Both the position numbers and the translations under genes were made by a program. From the NCBI RefSeq assembly GCF_013302895.1, contig NZ_VJOK01000001.1:376523-440522 (forward strand): a DNA stretch of 64,000 nt, read 5' to 3'. This DNA comes from Streptomyces albus subsp. chlorinus (GTDB taxonomy: Bacteria; Actinomycetota; Actinomycetes; Streptomycetales; Streptomycetaceae). Positions within the stretch are counted from its first letter, which is position 1. Every line of letters begins with the position of its first letter. The notes beneath the pieces were generated by a model. It was not told the DNA's origin, did not search any database, and worked only from the letters and a program-made list of their open reading frames with translations. Positions 51,736 through 61,342 of the stretch are shown piece after piece.

Positions 51736-54041
51736 AGGCCGGGCACGCGCTGCTCGGCCAGCAGGCCGGTCAGCTCCGTCGTGCCGGGTGCGGCGGTCAG
51801 TAGCGCGCCGCCGTCGAGCCGGACGTGCCACGGTCCCGGGGAGCGCGCGGTCTCCACCCGGATGTGCCGTCCCTCGCGGCGGGTGCGGAAGACCGTGTCG
51901 GGTCCGCCGTCGGGCGCCGGGACGCACGTCGTCACGGTCTCGCCGTCCACGGGCGCGTGCACCCGCAAAGTCACCCCGTGCGCCCAGTCGTAGACGGCGG
52001 TGTCGTCCCGTGCCCCGAACGGGATCACCGAACCGGGCCGGGCCAGGAGCGGGAGGCTGTCGAAGCCGTACCGCTCGCGGCGCCAGCCCGGTCCGCGTAC
52101 CCGCTCACCGGAGAGCAGGTGCGTCCACTCCCCGTCCGGCAGGTAGTACTCGACGGTGCCGTCGGCGGCGAGGACGGGGGCCACCAGGAGGTCGTCGCCG
52201 AGCATGTACTGCCGGTCCAGGGTGTGGCAGGCGGGGTCCTCGGGGAACTCCAGCAGCATCGCGCGCAGCACGGGCGTGCCGTGCTCGGCGGCCTGCCGGG
52301 CCGCGCGGTAGAGGTACGGCATCAGCCGCAGCTTGAGGCGGGTGAAGGCGCGGGTGACGGCGACGGCCTCCTCGTCGAAGTTCCACGGCACCCGGTAGGA
52401 GCTGCTGCCGTGCAGGCGGCTGTGCGAGGAGAGCAGGCCGAACGGCACCCAGCGTTTGAAGACCTCCGGGGCGGGGGTGCCCTCGAAGCCGCCGATGTCG
52501 TGGCTCCAGAAGCCGAACCCGCACAGGCCCAGCGACAGTCCGCCGCGCAGCGACTCGGCCATCGCGCCGAAGGTGGACTCGCAGTCCCCGCCCCAGTGGA
52601 CCGGGAACCGCTGGCCGCCGGCGGTGGCGGAGCGGGCGAAGAGCACGGCGTCGCCGCTCCCCCGCTCCTCGGCCAGGGTCGTGAAGACGGTCCGGTTGTA
52701 CAGGTGGGTGTAGTGGTTGTGCATCCGCGACGGGTCGGAGCCGTCGTGCCAGACGACATCGGTGGGGACGCGTTCCCCGAAGTCGGTCTTGAAGCAGTCG
52801 ACGCCCTGGCCTAGCAGGGCCCGCAGCTTGTCCGCGTACCACCGGCACGCGCCGGGGCTGGTGAAGTCGACCAGCGCCATGCCGGCCTGCCACATGTCCC
52901 ACTGCCACACGCTCCCGTCGGGCCTGCGGACGAGGTGGCCCAGCCGTGCGGCCTCCTCGAACAGCGGCGACTTCTGGGCGATGTAGGGGTTGATCCACAC
53001 GCAGACGCGCAGCCCGTGCTCCTCCTTGAGCCGCCGGAGCATGCCCTCGGGGTCGGGGAAGACGTCGGGGTCCCAGGTGAAGTCGCACCACTGGTAGGCG
53101 CGCATCCAGAAGCAGTCGAAGTGGAAGACGCCGAGCGGGATATCGCGTTCGGCCATGCCGCGGACGAAGCGCCCGACGGTCTCCTCGTCGTAGGACGTGG
53201 TGAACGACGTGGACAGCCACAGGCCGAACGACCAGGGCGGGGGCAGGGCGGGGCGGCCGGTCAGGGCCGTGTAGCGGTCGAGGACCGTCTTGGGCTCGGG
53301 GCCGTGGACGACGTAGTACTCCAGTGTCTGGTCCTCGACGCTGAACTGGACCTGGCCGACGGCCTCGGAACCGACCTCGTAGGAGACGCGCCCGGGGTGG
53401 TTGACGAAGACGCCGTAGCCGCGGTTGGTGAGGTGGAACGGCACGTTCTTGTACGCCTGTTCGCTGGCGGTGCCGCCGTCGGCCTGCCACAGGTCGATGC
53501 TCTGCCCGTTGCGTGTGAACGGGGTGAACCGCTCCCCCAGCCCGTAGACGAGTTCGCCCACGCCGAGGGAGAGCTGGGCGAGGGAGTGGTGGGCGCCGTC
53601 GGCAGTGGTGGCGAAGCCGGTGCCCCTGGACCCGACGGAGGTGAGAGCACGGCCGTCGGCGGTGAAGTCGAGCCGGTAGGGGGCCGACGTGTCCACACGC
53701 AACGACAGCCGCCCGCTGGACAGTTCGAGCCGCGATCCGTCGCGGGTGACGGTCCCGGCCGAGGCGCCGTCCGGTCCGGTACCGGTGCGCAGCGCGAAGC
53801 GGGGCCCCCGGCCGGGCGTCCCGGCGTGGTGGGTGGCACGCACCCCGATGACGCCTTCGGCGGGCGAGAAGCACTCGACGGTGAGCAGCGGCCCGTTGAG
53901 GGTCTCGCCCCGGTGCCGGACACGGCGTACGGGGGCGTAGAGGGTGAAGCGGTCGTCGGTGACACGGGTGTCGGCGATCTCGGCGGCGTAGGACGCCTCG
54001 ACGCCCTCGCGCATCAGCCAGTAGCCGTCGGTGAACTTCAT
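51690..54041 (-). CDS. GH31 alpha-xylosidase/alpha-glucosidase (YicI-like)
   Basis: 783 aa. Start MKFTDGYWLMREGVE is typical of YicI. Catalytic nucleophile Asp in FKTDFGE and acid/base Asp in GGDCESTF; FHFDCFWM and QWDMWQAGMALVDFTSPGA shape the active site. It would cleave alpha-xylosides such as isoprimeverose, or alpha-glucosides. The last residues (LAGPAAATRRRSTPG) derive from the adjacent repeat element. It is the last gene of the LacI-controlled ABC operon, 138 bp below the permease. No clear ribosome site precedes the ATG. Confidence 0.92.
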   Translation of the reverse strand: MKFTDGYWLMREGVEASYAAEIADTRVTDDRFTLYAPVRRVRHRGETLNGPLLTVECFSPAEGVIGVRATHHAGTPGRGPRFALRTGTGPDGASAGTVTRDGSRLELSSGRLSLRVDTSAPYRLDFTADGRALTSVGSRGTGFATTADGAHHSLAQLSLGVGELVYGLGERFTPFTRNGQSIDLWQADGGTASEQAYKNVPFHLTNRGYGVFVNHPGRVSYEVGSEAVGQVQFSVEDQTLEYYVVHGPEPKTVLDRYTALTGRPALPPPWSFGLWLSTSFTTSYDEETVGRFVRGMAERDIPLGVFHFDCFWMRAYQWCDFTWDPDVFPDPEGMLRRLKEEHGLRVCVWINPYIAQKSPLFEEAARLGHLVRRPDGSVWQWDMWQAGMALVDFTSPGACRWYADKLRALLGQGVDCFKTDFGERVPTDVVWHDGSDPSRMHNHYTHLYNRTVFTTLAEERGSGDAVLFARSATAGGQRFPVHWGGDCESTFGAMAESLRGGLSLGLCGFGFWSHDIGGFEGTPAPEVFKRWVPFGLLSSHSRLHGSSSYRVPWNFDEEAVAVTRAFTRLKLRLMPYLYRAARQAAEHGTPVLRAMLLEFPEDPACHTLDRQYMLGDDLLVAPVLAADGTVEYYLPDGEWTHLLSGERVRGPGWRRERYGFDSLPLLARPGSVIPFGARDDTAVYDWAHGVTLRVHAPVDGETVTTCVPAPDGGPDTVFRTRREGRHIRVETARSPGPWHVRLDGGALLTAAPGTTELTGLLAEQRVPGLAGPAAATRRRSTPG

Positions 54042-54179
54042 CGGGAGAACACGCCTCACTCGCTGCGGGGGCCGGCCCTGCGACGGGCCTGGGACGAAGA
54101 GCCTGACCAAGACCTGGAACGGTGGCCTCGGCGAAGACTCGGGGCGGAGAGCTGGGTACGAGATCCGGGTCGGAGCGGC

Positions 54180-55001
54180 CTATTTGACGGAACCGCCGGC
54201 GATTCCGGCGGCGATGTACTTCTGCGCGACGACCAGCAGCACCGCGGCGGGCACGGCGGACAGCACGGCTGTGGCCATCACGGCGCCCCAGTCGCTGACG
54301 TGGGCGCCGACGAACTGGTAGATGCCGAGGGTGACCGGTCGGACGTCGTCGGTGGTGTTGAGGGTGAGGGCGAACATGAAGTCCGACCAGGCGAACAGGA
54401 ACGTGAACAGCCCTGCGGTGATGAGGGCGTTGCGGCACATCGGCAGCACCACGCGGACGAACGCGGTGAACCGGTTGGCGCCGTCGACCAGGGCGGCCTC
54501 CACGATCTCGCCGGGGAGGGAGACCATGAAGGCGCGCAGCAGCACGATGGAGAACGGCAGGCCCAGCGAGGCGTCGGCCAGGATGAGGCCGAGCCAGGAG
54601 TTGACCAGTCCCAGCTCCGCGTAGGCGCTGTAGAGGGCGTTGGCGATGACGATGCCCGGCACCATCTGGGTGATGAGCGTGGTGAAGACGACGGCACGGC
54701 CGCCCCGCAGTCCCGAGCGGGCCAGCCCGTAGGCGGCCGGAGCGGCCAGCGTGAGGCAGACCAGGACCGCGCCCAGGGCGACGGTGAGGCTGGTGAGCAG
54801 GGAGCGGCCCTGGCTCTCCAGCGCGGCGCGGAAGCTGTCGAGTCCGGGAGAGGCCGGGAACCACCGCACGTCGATGCCCGCGGACGGCTGCAGCGCGGTG
54901 ACCAGCATCCAGAAGAGGGGAAACAGCAGGACGGCCAGGATCAGCAGCGCGGCGGCGGTGTTCCGGGCGCCGCGCAGCCGGCGGACGGTCGTCGGGGCCA
55001 C
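54180..55001 (-). CDS. Sugar ABC permease (MalG-like)
   Basis: 273 aa, six transmembrane helices; EAA loop EIVEAALVDGANRFTAFVRV then VLPMCRNAL, and the terminal AQKYIAAGIAGGSVK. With the MalF-like partner it forms the import channel for the GH31 substrate. Start GTG 55001, 4 bp after the upstream stop, so the two are translated together. Confidence 0.92.
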   Translation of the reverse strand: MAPTTVRRLRGARNTAAALLILAVLLFPLFWMLVTALQPSAGIDVRWFPASPGLDSFRAALESQGRSLLTSLTVALGAVLVCLTLAAPAAYGLARSGLRGGRAVVFTTLITQMVPGIVIANALYSAYAELGLVNSWLGLILADASLGLPFSIVLLRAFMVSLPGEIVEAALVDGANRFTAFVRVVLPMCRNALITAGLFTFLFAWSDFMFALTLNTTDDVRPVTLGIYQFVGAHVSDWGAVMATAVLSAVPAAVLLVVAQKYIAAGIAGGSVK

Positions 55002-55005
55002 GGGA

Positions 55006-55998
55006 TCACTTCCCCTTGCCGAGGTCGGTGCGGTCGGCCCGGTCGGCGCGGTCCGCGCGCAGGTAGAGGACGGCGAAGACCGCGCTGATGAGGATCAGGA
55101 CGTTGCCGACGACGGCGCCCCGGCCGAAGTCGAGCCGCAGGAAGGACATCTGGTAGGTGACGGTGCCCAGGGTCTGGGTGGCGTCGGCGGGACCGCCCGC
55201 GGTGAGGGCGAGGATCAGATCGAGAATCTTGACCGTGGACATGAATCCGAGGACGAGGACCACGGTGATGACGGGCCGCAGCATCGGCAGGGTGACGCTG
55301 CGGAACGTCCGCCATGCCGACGCCCCGTCCAGCGAGGCCGCCTCGTACAGCTCGCGCGGTATCTCCTGGAGGCCGCCGTACAGGATGACCATGTTGAACG
55401 GGATGCCGATCCAGATGTTGACCAGCACCGCCGACAGCAGTGCCACGCTCGGGCTGCTCAGCCACGGCACTCCGCCGTCGGTCAGCCCGAGGGCGCGCAG
55501 TGCCGCGTTGAGGACCCCGTGCTCCTGGTCGAGGACGCGCCGCCACACGACGGAGGCCACCACCATGGGCACCAGCCAGGGCAGCAGCAGGACGGCCCGG
55601 ACGATCCCGGAGAGCGGGAAGCGGCGCGCGAAGAAGACCGCGAGGGCGAGCCCGAGGGTGAACTGGCCCAGCAGTGAGCCGGCCGTGAACAGCGCCGTGT
55701 GCCACAGCGCGTCGGTGAAGAGCGGATCTGCCAGGACGGCACGCCAGTTGTCGAGGCCGGTGAAGGGCGCCTCGCCGGTGAAGTAGGTGGCAGGCGTGTA
55801 GCGCTGGAAGCTCATCAGCACGTTGCGGACGAGCGGGTAGCCGAAGAAGGCCGCCATGTAGACGAGGGCGGGGGCGACGAACAGCCAGCGCAGCAGCGTC
55901 GCGCGGTGCCGGCGGCCACGCGCGGGCGCACCCGTGAGGACAAGTGCGCCGGCGCGTGGCGATGCGCCGGCGGACGGAGAGGGAACGGCGGTGCTCAT
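55006..55998 (-). CDS. Sugar ABC permease (MalF-like)
   Basis: 330 aa with six helices and EAA loop ELYEAASLDGASAWRTFRSV followed by TLPMLRPVI. The first 35 residues are polar, Ala/Pro-rich. The C-terminus carries an Arg-Ala-Asp repeat (RADRADRADRTD) encoded by short DNA repeats. Start ATG 55998, 9 bp after the binding-protein gene. Confidence 0.92.
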   Translation of the reverse strand: MSTAVPSPSAGASPRAGALVLTGAPARGRRHRATLLRWLFVAPALVYMAAFFGYPLVRNVLMSFQRYTPATYFTGEAPFTGLDNWRAVLADPLFTDALWHTALFTAGSLLGQFTLGLALAVFFARRFPLSGIVRAVLLLPWLVPMVVASVVWRRVLDQEHGVLNAALRALGLTDGGVPWLSSPSVALLSAVLVNIWIGIPFNMVILYGGLQEIPRELYEAASLDGASAWRTFRSVTLPMLRPVITVVLVLGFMSTVKILDLILALTAGGPADATQTLGTVTYQMSFLRLDFGRGAVVGNVLILISAVFAVLYLRADRADRADRTDLGKGK

Positions 55999-56007
55999 GG
56001 CGGCTCC

Positions 56008-57384
56008 TCACTCCCCTCCGGTGGCCTGCCGCTGGGCGCGGCGCAGGGCGGTTTCCGGGCTGCCGCGGCCGGTCAGCACGGTCTGGAACGCGCCCGCGAG
56101 GGCGTCGCTCACGGCGGGCCACCGGGTGCCGACCCGCGCGGTACGGGAGCGGGCGGTGGTCACCAGGTCGGCGAAGGGTGCGAGCTTCGGGTTCTGGCCG
56201 GCGTAGCGGCGGGCCGCCGCGGTACGGCTGGGGACGTTGTTGACGGCCTCCGACCAGGCGAGCTGGTTCGAGGGGCTGTTGAGGCAGGTGAGGATCTTCG
56301 CGGCGTTCCTCCGGCGCCCCTCGTCGCCGCTCCCGGGGACGGTCATGACGGTGCCGCCGATGGGCGCCACGGCCGCTGTTCCCCGGTGCGGGACCGGGAG
56401 GGAGGCCACGGCCCAGTCCACCTTCCGCTGCGCCTCCAGCGCGGGGACCTGCCACGGGCCGTTGATCATCATGGCGGCGCGGCCCGCGACGAACTGGTCG
56501 TTGACGTCCTGCTGGTTCCAGTTGACGACGGCCTTGGAGACCGACCCGTCATCCACCAGCTCCTTCCACAGCCGCAGCGCCGCCCGTCCCCCGCCCCCGC
56601 CCCCGTCTTCGCCTCCGTCGAGCCGGGCCTCGTTCCCGCCGGCCGACCAGAAGAACGGGAGGAACTGGTAGACGCCGTCGGCGTCGGGGCTCGCGCTGAA
56701 GGCCAGGCCGTAGCTGCCGCCGCCGGTCAGCTTCCTGGCGGCCGTCCGCAGCTCCCGCCAGGTGCGCGGCGGTCCGACACCCGCCTTCTCCAGCTTGTCC
56801 GGGTCGTAGTACAGCGCCAGGGAGTTGACGGCGCGGGCGATCCCGTAGCGGGTGCCCCGGTAGGAACCGAGGGAGACGGCACCGCGGGAGAAGCCCGATG
56901 TGGTGACGGCGAGTTCGGCCAGCGGCCGCAGCCCGCCGGTCTCCGCGAACTGCGGCAGCTCGGAGCCGTCGAGTTCGAGGATGTCGGTCAGCGAGTGCGA
57001 GGAGGCCATCCGCAGTGCCTTGGAGGCCACCTGGTCGGCGGGGACGCTGAGCTGTTCGACCCGCAGGCCGAGCGGACGGGCACAGCGGTCGAAGAACTTC
57101 TGGTTCTTGGTGTGCTCGGCGGTGTCCGTCGCCGAGTTGAGCACCGTCACGGTCCCGGGGTCGGGTGCGGGGGCGCATCCGGGCAGCGCGAGCGCGGCCG
57201 TCGCCGTCGCCGCTACCACGGCGAGCACCCGCGGGGCCGGTCGGAACCGCGCGCCGCCGCCCGGTGCGGGGCGTCTTCGCGCGGTGGCCGGGTGGGCGGT
57301 GCCGGGGCTGTGACCTCTGCCGGGCGGTGGCACCGCCGGGCGCCGGGCGGGCGAACGGCGGCGGGGAACGCGCTGTCGGTCCAC
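56008..57384 (-). CDS. Sugar-binding lipoprotein
   Basis: 458 aa. The lipobox LALPGC lies near residue 70, so the predicted N-terminus is unusually long and basic; a later in-frame GTG just before the hydrophobic stretch may be the true start. Body: family 1 binding protein (SLALYYDPDKLEKAGVGPPR, RAAMMINGPWQVPALEAQ). A Gly-rich insert (DGGEDGGGGGGRAA) is unusual. GTG 57384 has GGAGGAG 6 nt upstream. The LacI-type operator lies 17 bp upstream. Confidence 0.9.
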   Translation of the reverse strand: MDRQRVPRRRSPARRPAVPPPGRGHSPGTAHPATARRRPAPGGGARFRPAPRVLAVVAATATAALALPGCAPAPDPGTVTVLNSATDTAEHTKNQKFFDRCARPLGLRVEQLSVPADQVASKALRMASSHSLTDILELDGSELPQFAETGGLRPLAELAVTTSGFSRGAVSLGSYRGTRYGIARAVNSLALYYDPDKLEKAGVGPPRTWRELRTAARKLTGGGSYGLAFSASPDADGVYQFLPFFWSAGGNEARLDGGEDGGGGGGRAALRLWKELVDDGSVSKAVVNWNQQDVNDQFVAGRAAMMINGPWQVPALEAQRKVDWAVASLPVPHRGTAAVAPIGGTVMTVPGSGDEGRRRNAAKILTCLNSPSNQLAWSEAVNNVPSRTAAARRYAGQNPKLAPFADLVTTARSRTARVGTRWPAVSDALAGAFQTVLTGRGSPETALRRAQRQATGGE

Positions 57385-57400
57385 TGCGGACTCCTCCGGG

Positions 57401-57414
57401 TCGAAGCGCTTCGA
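57401..57414. promoter_or_regulatory. Perfect LacI-type operator
   Basis: TCGAAGCGCTTCGA is an exact 14-bp palindrome with the central CG of LacI-family sites. It lies between the regulator gene and the transporter operon, so sugar binding to the LacI protein would release it. Confidence 0.85.
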
Positions 57415-57450
57415 TGACGGGCGTGTGCGGGTGCGCCGCGCCGCCGGGGG

Positions 57451-58461
57451 TCAGGGCACGGGGCGCGGGACGGTGCTGGCCCGCTCGGTCAGCCGGGGCG
57501 CCAGCCAGGTGGCCTCGGGCACCTTCCGGCCGGCCAGCTTGGCCATGAGCAGCCCGACCGCCCGCGCTCCCACCTCGGCGGCGGGTATGGCGACGGAGGT
57601 GAGGGGTATCGCGGCGGACTCGGCCAGCTCGTCGGGGCACACCGCCACCACGGACAGGTCCTCGGGAACGCGCATCCCGCACCGCTGGAACGCCTCCATC
57701 AGCGGGGGAAGCGCGGACTCGTTGTGCACGACCACCCCGGTCAGGTCCGGGTGTTCGCGCAGCAGCGCGTCGACCGTCTCCCGCGCGGCCTCCCCGCCCG
57801 GCTCGCAGGCACGGACCGTCGAGACCATGCCGAAGCGGCGGGCGGCGGCGGTGAAGCCGGCCGCTGTCCGGCGGGCGAAACCGGTGCCGCGCGCGTACAC
57901 CTCGGGCGGCGACCCCAGCAAGGCCACGCAGCGGTGCCCGAGCTGGGCGAGGTGCGAGACGCAGACCTCGCCCGTCGCCGTGAAGTCCAGATCGAGGCAC
58001 GTCAGACCGGCCGCCTCGGCGGGGAAGCCGATGAGCACGGAGGGCAGCGCGAAGGAGCGCAGCAACGGTGCGCGCTCGTCGTCCAGTTGGACGTCCATCA
58101 CGATCAGCGCGTCGACGAGCGCGCTGTCGGCCACCCGCCGCAGTCCGTCCACGCCCTCCTCCTGGGTGAGCAGCAGGACGTCGTGGTCGTGGGTGCGCGC
58201 GGTCGTCACCACGGAAGCGGCGAACCGCATCTGCACGGGCATGTGGATGCCGCTGCGCAGGGGCATCACCAGCGCCAGCACGTTGGAGCGGCTGCTGGCC
58301 AGCGCCCGCGCCCCGGCGTGCGGGCGGTAGCCCAGCTCGCGGATGCTGCGCTCGACCCGCTGACGGGTCGCCGCCGAGATGGAGCGCTTGCCGCTGAGCA
58401 CGTAGGACACGGTGCTCGGCGAGACGTCCGCGTGCCGTGCCACATCGGTGATCTTGACCAA
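57451..58461 (-). CDS. LacI family transcriptional repressor
   Basis: 336 aa. HTH: VKITDVARHADVSPSTVSYV, hinge helix KRSISAATRQRVERSIRELG with YRPHAGARAL, then a periplasmic-binding-like sensor domain (VLALVMPLRSG, GVVVHNESALPPLMEAF, LSVVAVCPDELAESA). It should repress the downstream binding-protein, permease and GH31 genes. I set the start at TTG 58461, with AGGAGAGG 3-8 nt upstream; ATG 58485 lacks a site and overlaps it. Confidence 0.9.
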   Translation of the reverse strand: MVKITDVARHADVSPSTVSYVLSGKRSISAATRQRVERSIRELGYRPHAGARALASSRSNVLALVMPLRSGIHMPVQMRFAASVVTTARTHDHDVLLLTQEEGVDGLRRVADSALVDALIVMDVQLDDERAPLLRSFALPSVLIGFPAEAAGLTCLDLDFTATGEVCVSHLAQLGHRCVALLGSPPEVYARGTGFARRTAAGFTAAARRFGMVSTVRACEPGGEAARETVDALLREHPDLTGVVVHNESALPPLMEAFQRCGMRVPEDLSVVAVCPDELAESAAIPLTSVAIPAAEVGARAVGLLMAKLAGRKVPEATWLAPRLTERASTVPRPVP

Positions 58462-58569
58462 CGGCCTCTCCTGTCGCCGTGTCATCCGGTGCGGCGGACG
58501 ACATCCGAACGCGAGCGGGTGTCCCGGACGGGGCCTCCCCGGTCCGGGGTGGCGGCTTTGTCGAATCCG

Positions 58570-58596
58570 TTCGACGCGTCCGTCGAAGCGATTCGG
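58570..58596. promoter_or_regulatory. Second LacI-like site and dyad upstream of the repressor gene
   Basis: TTCGACG and CGTCGAA (58570-58576, 58581-58587) form an exact dyad, and TCGAAGCGATTCGG (58583-58596) overlaps it and matches 12 of 14 bases of the operator at 57401. This suggests autoregulation or looping. Confidence 0.55.
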
Positions 58597-58709
58597 GTGC
58601 GGGACCGTAAGGCCGGGTCACGGCCATGTCAATGGCCCCTGCGCATCGCCCCGGCCGAAGCGGGCCACCACCGGGCCCGCCCCGCCCCGCCCCGCCGGGC
58701 CGGTGCCGC

Positions 58710-60125
58710 TCAGCCGTCGCCGCCGACCGTGCCCGCCTCCCGGCCGCTCCCGGCCGGCTCCCGCCCGGCCGGTGCCGCGGCGGCCGGCTCCCGCCCCGGG
58801 TCCGGTACGAACGCGTAGGCGAGGGCGGAACCGGCGATGCCGACGGCCGCGGCGGCGGTCAGCACCAGGTCGAGCCTGTGGGACATCGAGGCACCGCCGT
58901 GCTGGAAGAGCACGCCGAACACCGCGACGCCGAGGGTCTGTCCGAGCTGCCGGAAGGTCGTCATGGCACCGGCGGCCATCCCCGTCCGCTCGGGAGGGAG
59001 CGCCGCGAAGACCGCGGCCCCCATGGCCGGCGCCGTCAGTCCCACGCCGATGCCGGTGACGGCCAGTCCGGCGGCGAGCGAGCCCGCGGACGCGTCCGTG
59101 TGCGAAGCCGCCTCCAGGGCGCTGCCGATCCCGCAGAGCAGCAGGCCGGTGCCCAGGACCAGGCGCGGGGACTTCCCGTGCAGCCCCCGCCCGCAGGCCA
59201 AGGAGGTGACAAAGGAGGCCAGGGCCAGCGGCATGAGGGCCAGCCCGGCGCGCACCGGGCCCAGGCCGAGTCCGGACTGCAGCCACACCGAGGTGTGGAC
59301 GAGCGCGGCGAAGGCGGCCGTGGAGGCGACGACGCACATCATCACGGCCGAGAAGGAGGCGCGGCAGAACAGCCGGACGTCCAGCAGCGGGGCGTCGCCG
59401 CGCAGTTCGAGGCGGACGAAGACGACCACGGCGACGGCACCCGTCACCAGCAGGGCCTGCACCCGGTGCGTGGGCCCCTCCTCGCCGGCCAGGGTGAGGG
59501 CATAGGTGAGCGACCCGGCGCACACGGCGAAGGCGAGCACGCCCGGCAGGTCGACGCGCTTCCCGGTGCCCCGCCCTCCCGGTTCCAGGACCCGCAGGGA
59601 CAGCGCGGCGGTGACCGCGACCAGGGGAAGGTTGAGGAGGAAGACCGCCTGCCAGCCGAGACACTGGGTGAGGATGCCGCCGAGCATCGGCCCCGCCGCG
59701 GCCGCGAGGCCGGTCACCGCTGCGAAGACGCCCATCGCCCGGCCCATGTCCGGCCCCCGGTAGACGGAGCCGGTCAGGGCGAACGCCGTCACGGCCATGG
59801 CCGCCCCGCCGACTCCCTGCACCCCGCGGGCCGCGACCAGTACGCCCACACCGGGAGCCAGGCCGCAGGCCAGGGAGGCGAGGCCGAAGACGGCCAGGCC
59901 GGCCACGTACACCGTGCGCGCGCCGAACCGGTCCACCAGCGTGCCCGCCGTGAGCATCAGCGCGGCCAGCACCAGCGTGTAGATGTTGGCCACCCACTCC
60001 AGGGCGGGGAGCGAGGCGGACAGGTCCGTCCCGATGCGGGGCAGGGCGACGGACAGCACGGTGGTGTCGAGCAGGAACATGAAGGTACCGAGACAGACGG
60101 CCACCAGGGGCCACCACTTGCGCAT
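58710..60125 (-). CDS. MFS exporter, DHA2 family
   Basis: 471 aa, about 14 transmembrane segments. Helix 1: FMFLLDTTVLSVALPRIGTD; motif A: TLVDRFGARTVYVAGL; motif C: AAAGPMLGGILTQCLGWQAV. Likely a drug or metabolite efflux pump. Start ATG 60125 with GGAGGAAA upstream, preferred to ATG 60221. It is divergent from the Lrp-like regulator (107 bp), which probably controls it. Confidence 0.9.
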   Translation of the reverse strand: MRKWWPLVAVCLGTFMFLLDTTVLSVALPRIGTDLSASLPALEWVANIYTLVLAALMLTAGTLVDRFGARTVYVAGLAVFGLASLACGLAPGVGVLVAARGVQGVGGAAMAVTAFALTGSVYRGPDMGRAMGVFAAVTGLAAAAGPMLGGILTQCLGWQAVFLLNLPLVAVTAALSLRVLEPGGRGTGKRVDLPGVLAFAVCAGSLTYALTLAGEEGPTHRVQALLVTGAVAVVVFVRLELRGDAPLLDVRLFCRASFSAVMMCVVASTAAFAALVHTSVWLQSGLGLGPVRAGLALMPLALASFVTSLACGRGLHGKSPRLVLGTGLLLCGIGSALEAASHTDASAGSLAAGLAVTGIGVGLTAPAMGAAVFAALPPERTGMAAGAMTTFRQLGQTLGVAVFGVLFQHGGASMSHRLDLVLTAAAAVGIAGSALAYAFVPDPGREPAAAAPAGREPAGSGREAGTVGGDG

Positions 60126-60213
60126 GAGAGTTTCCTCCGTGGAGTTTCCGGACGCTCCACACGGTCCGGAACGGTCCCGGTCCTCGCCATCCAGCCCGGC
60201 GACCGCAGCGGAT

Positions 60214-60229
60214 ACTGGCACACTGGCAC
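60214..60229. repeat. Tandem ACTGGCAC repeat before the Lrp-like gene
   Basis: Two exact 8-bp copies lie head to tail, 3 bp before the ATG. GATACT overlaps the first copy and could be a -10; no ribosome site is present, so the transcript may be leaderless. Confidence 0.4.
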
Positions 60230-60232
60230 CCC

Positions 60233-61252
60233 ATGAAGACGAATACCGTCACGCTGGACGAGGTCGACCAGGGCCTGGTGCACGCCTTGCGGATCGACGG
60301 CCGGGCCCCGCTCCGCCTCCTCGGCGCCGTCCTCGGCGTCTCCGAGAACACCGTCGCCCGCCGCTACCGCCGGCTGCGCACCTCCGGCGTCCTCCGGGTG
60401 GTCGGCACCCTCAACGGCGTCCGCCTGGGGTACCAGGCATGGACCATCCGGCTGCGGTGCACCCCGGACGCGGCCACCTCCCTGGCCAAGGCCCTCGCCG
60501 CCCGCTCCGACACCTCGTACGTCTACCTGCTCTCCGGCGGCACCGAGATCTCGTGCAGCGTCCAGACCCCCACGGCGGACGAGAGCGAGGCGCTGCTGCT
60601 GCACAAGCCGCCCAGGACCGGCCGCATCACGTCCGTCTCCGCGCACCTGCTGCTCGGCCACCACGCACTGCCCAGCACCTGGGCGGGACCCGCCCGCCTC
60701 ACCCCGGAGCAGACGGCGCTCCTGACGCCGCCGGGCACCGGCGGCGGCCCCGGGAACCACGCGGACAGCCACCAGAGGGGCGACAGCGGGGGCGAGGTCA
60801 CCCTCGCCCCCGCGGACCGGCCGCTCTTCGACGTTCTGGCCCGGGACGGAAGAGCGAGCCACACCGAACTCGCCGCCGCGACCGGATGGTCGGAGTCGAC
60901 CGTGCGACGGAGGCTCACCGCCCTGCGCCGGTCGGGCGTGCTGACCTTCCTCGTCGACATCCCGCCGTCCGCGCTCGGTTTCCACTCCGAGGCCCGCCTG
61001 TGGATGTCGGTACAGCCCTCCCGGCTCACCGCCGTGGCCTCCGCGCTGGCCCGCCATCCCGAAGTCTCGCTGGTGGCCCAGACCACCGGCCCGACCAACC
61101 TCCTCGCGGCCGTCAACTGCCGCGACTCCCTCGACCTGGCGCGGTACCTGACCGAGAGCATCGCCTCGCTGGAGGCGATCCACACCATGGAGACGGCCCC
61201 CGTCATCCGCACGGTGAAACGGGCCGGCGCCCTGCTGCCGACGGAACGCTGA
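60233..61252 (+). CDS. Double-domain Lrp/AsnC family regulator
   Basis: 339 aa. Two complete Lrp units: first HTH LRLLGAVLGVSENTVARRYR with a ligand (RAM-like) domain to about residue 150; then a Gly-rich linker and a second HTH HTELAAATGWSESTVRRRLT with its own RAM domain (VSLVAQTTGPTNLLAAVNC). A normal Lrp protein has one unit of 150 aa. It probably senses an amino-acid-like ligand and controls the divergent exporter. Confidence 0.9.
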   Translation: MKTNTVTLDEVDQGLVHALRIDGRAPLRLLGAVLGVSENTVARRYRRLRTSGVLRVVGTLNGVRLGYQAWTIRLRCTPDAATSLAKALAARSDTSYVYLLSGGTEISCSVQTPTADESEALLLHKPPRTGRITSVSAHLLLGHHALPSTWAGPARLTPEQTALLTPPGTGGGPGNHADSHQRGDSGGEVTLAPADRPLFDVLARDGRASHTELAAATGWSESTVRRRLTALRRSGVLTFLVDIPPSALGFHSEARLWMSVQPSRLTAVASALARHPEVSLVAQTTGPTNLLAAVNCRDSLDLARYLTESIASLEAIHTMETAPVIRTVKRAGALLPTER

Positions 61253-61278
61253 GCCCCTCGGCGGCGGACCGGGCGCGG

Positions 61279-61342
61279 AACGGGACGGTCACGGCGCGGG
61301 ACGGGCACGCAACGGGACGGTAACGGCGCGGGACGGGCAGGG
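61279..61342. repeat. Two tandem 32-bp repeats
   Basis: 61279-61310 and 61311-61342 both start AACGGGACGGT and continue ACGGCGCGGGACGGGCA, differing at three bases. They lie 27 bp after the Lrp-like gene. No gene fits the 61253-61606 interval. Confidence 0.8.
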
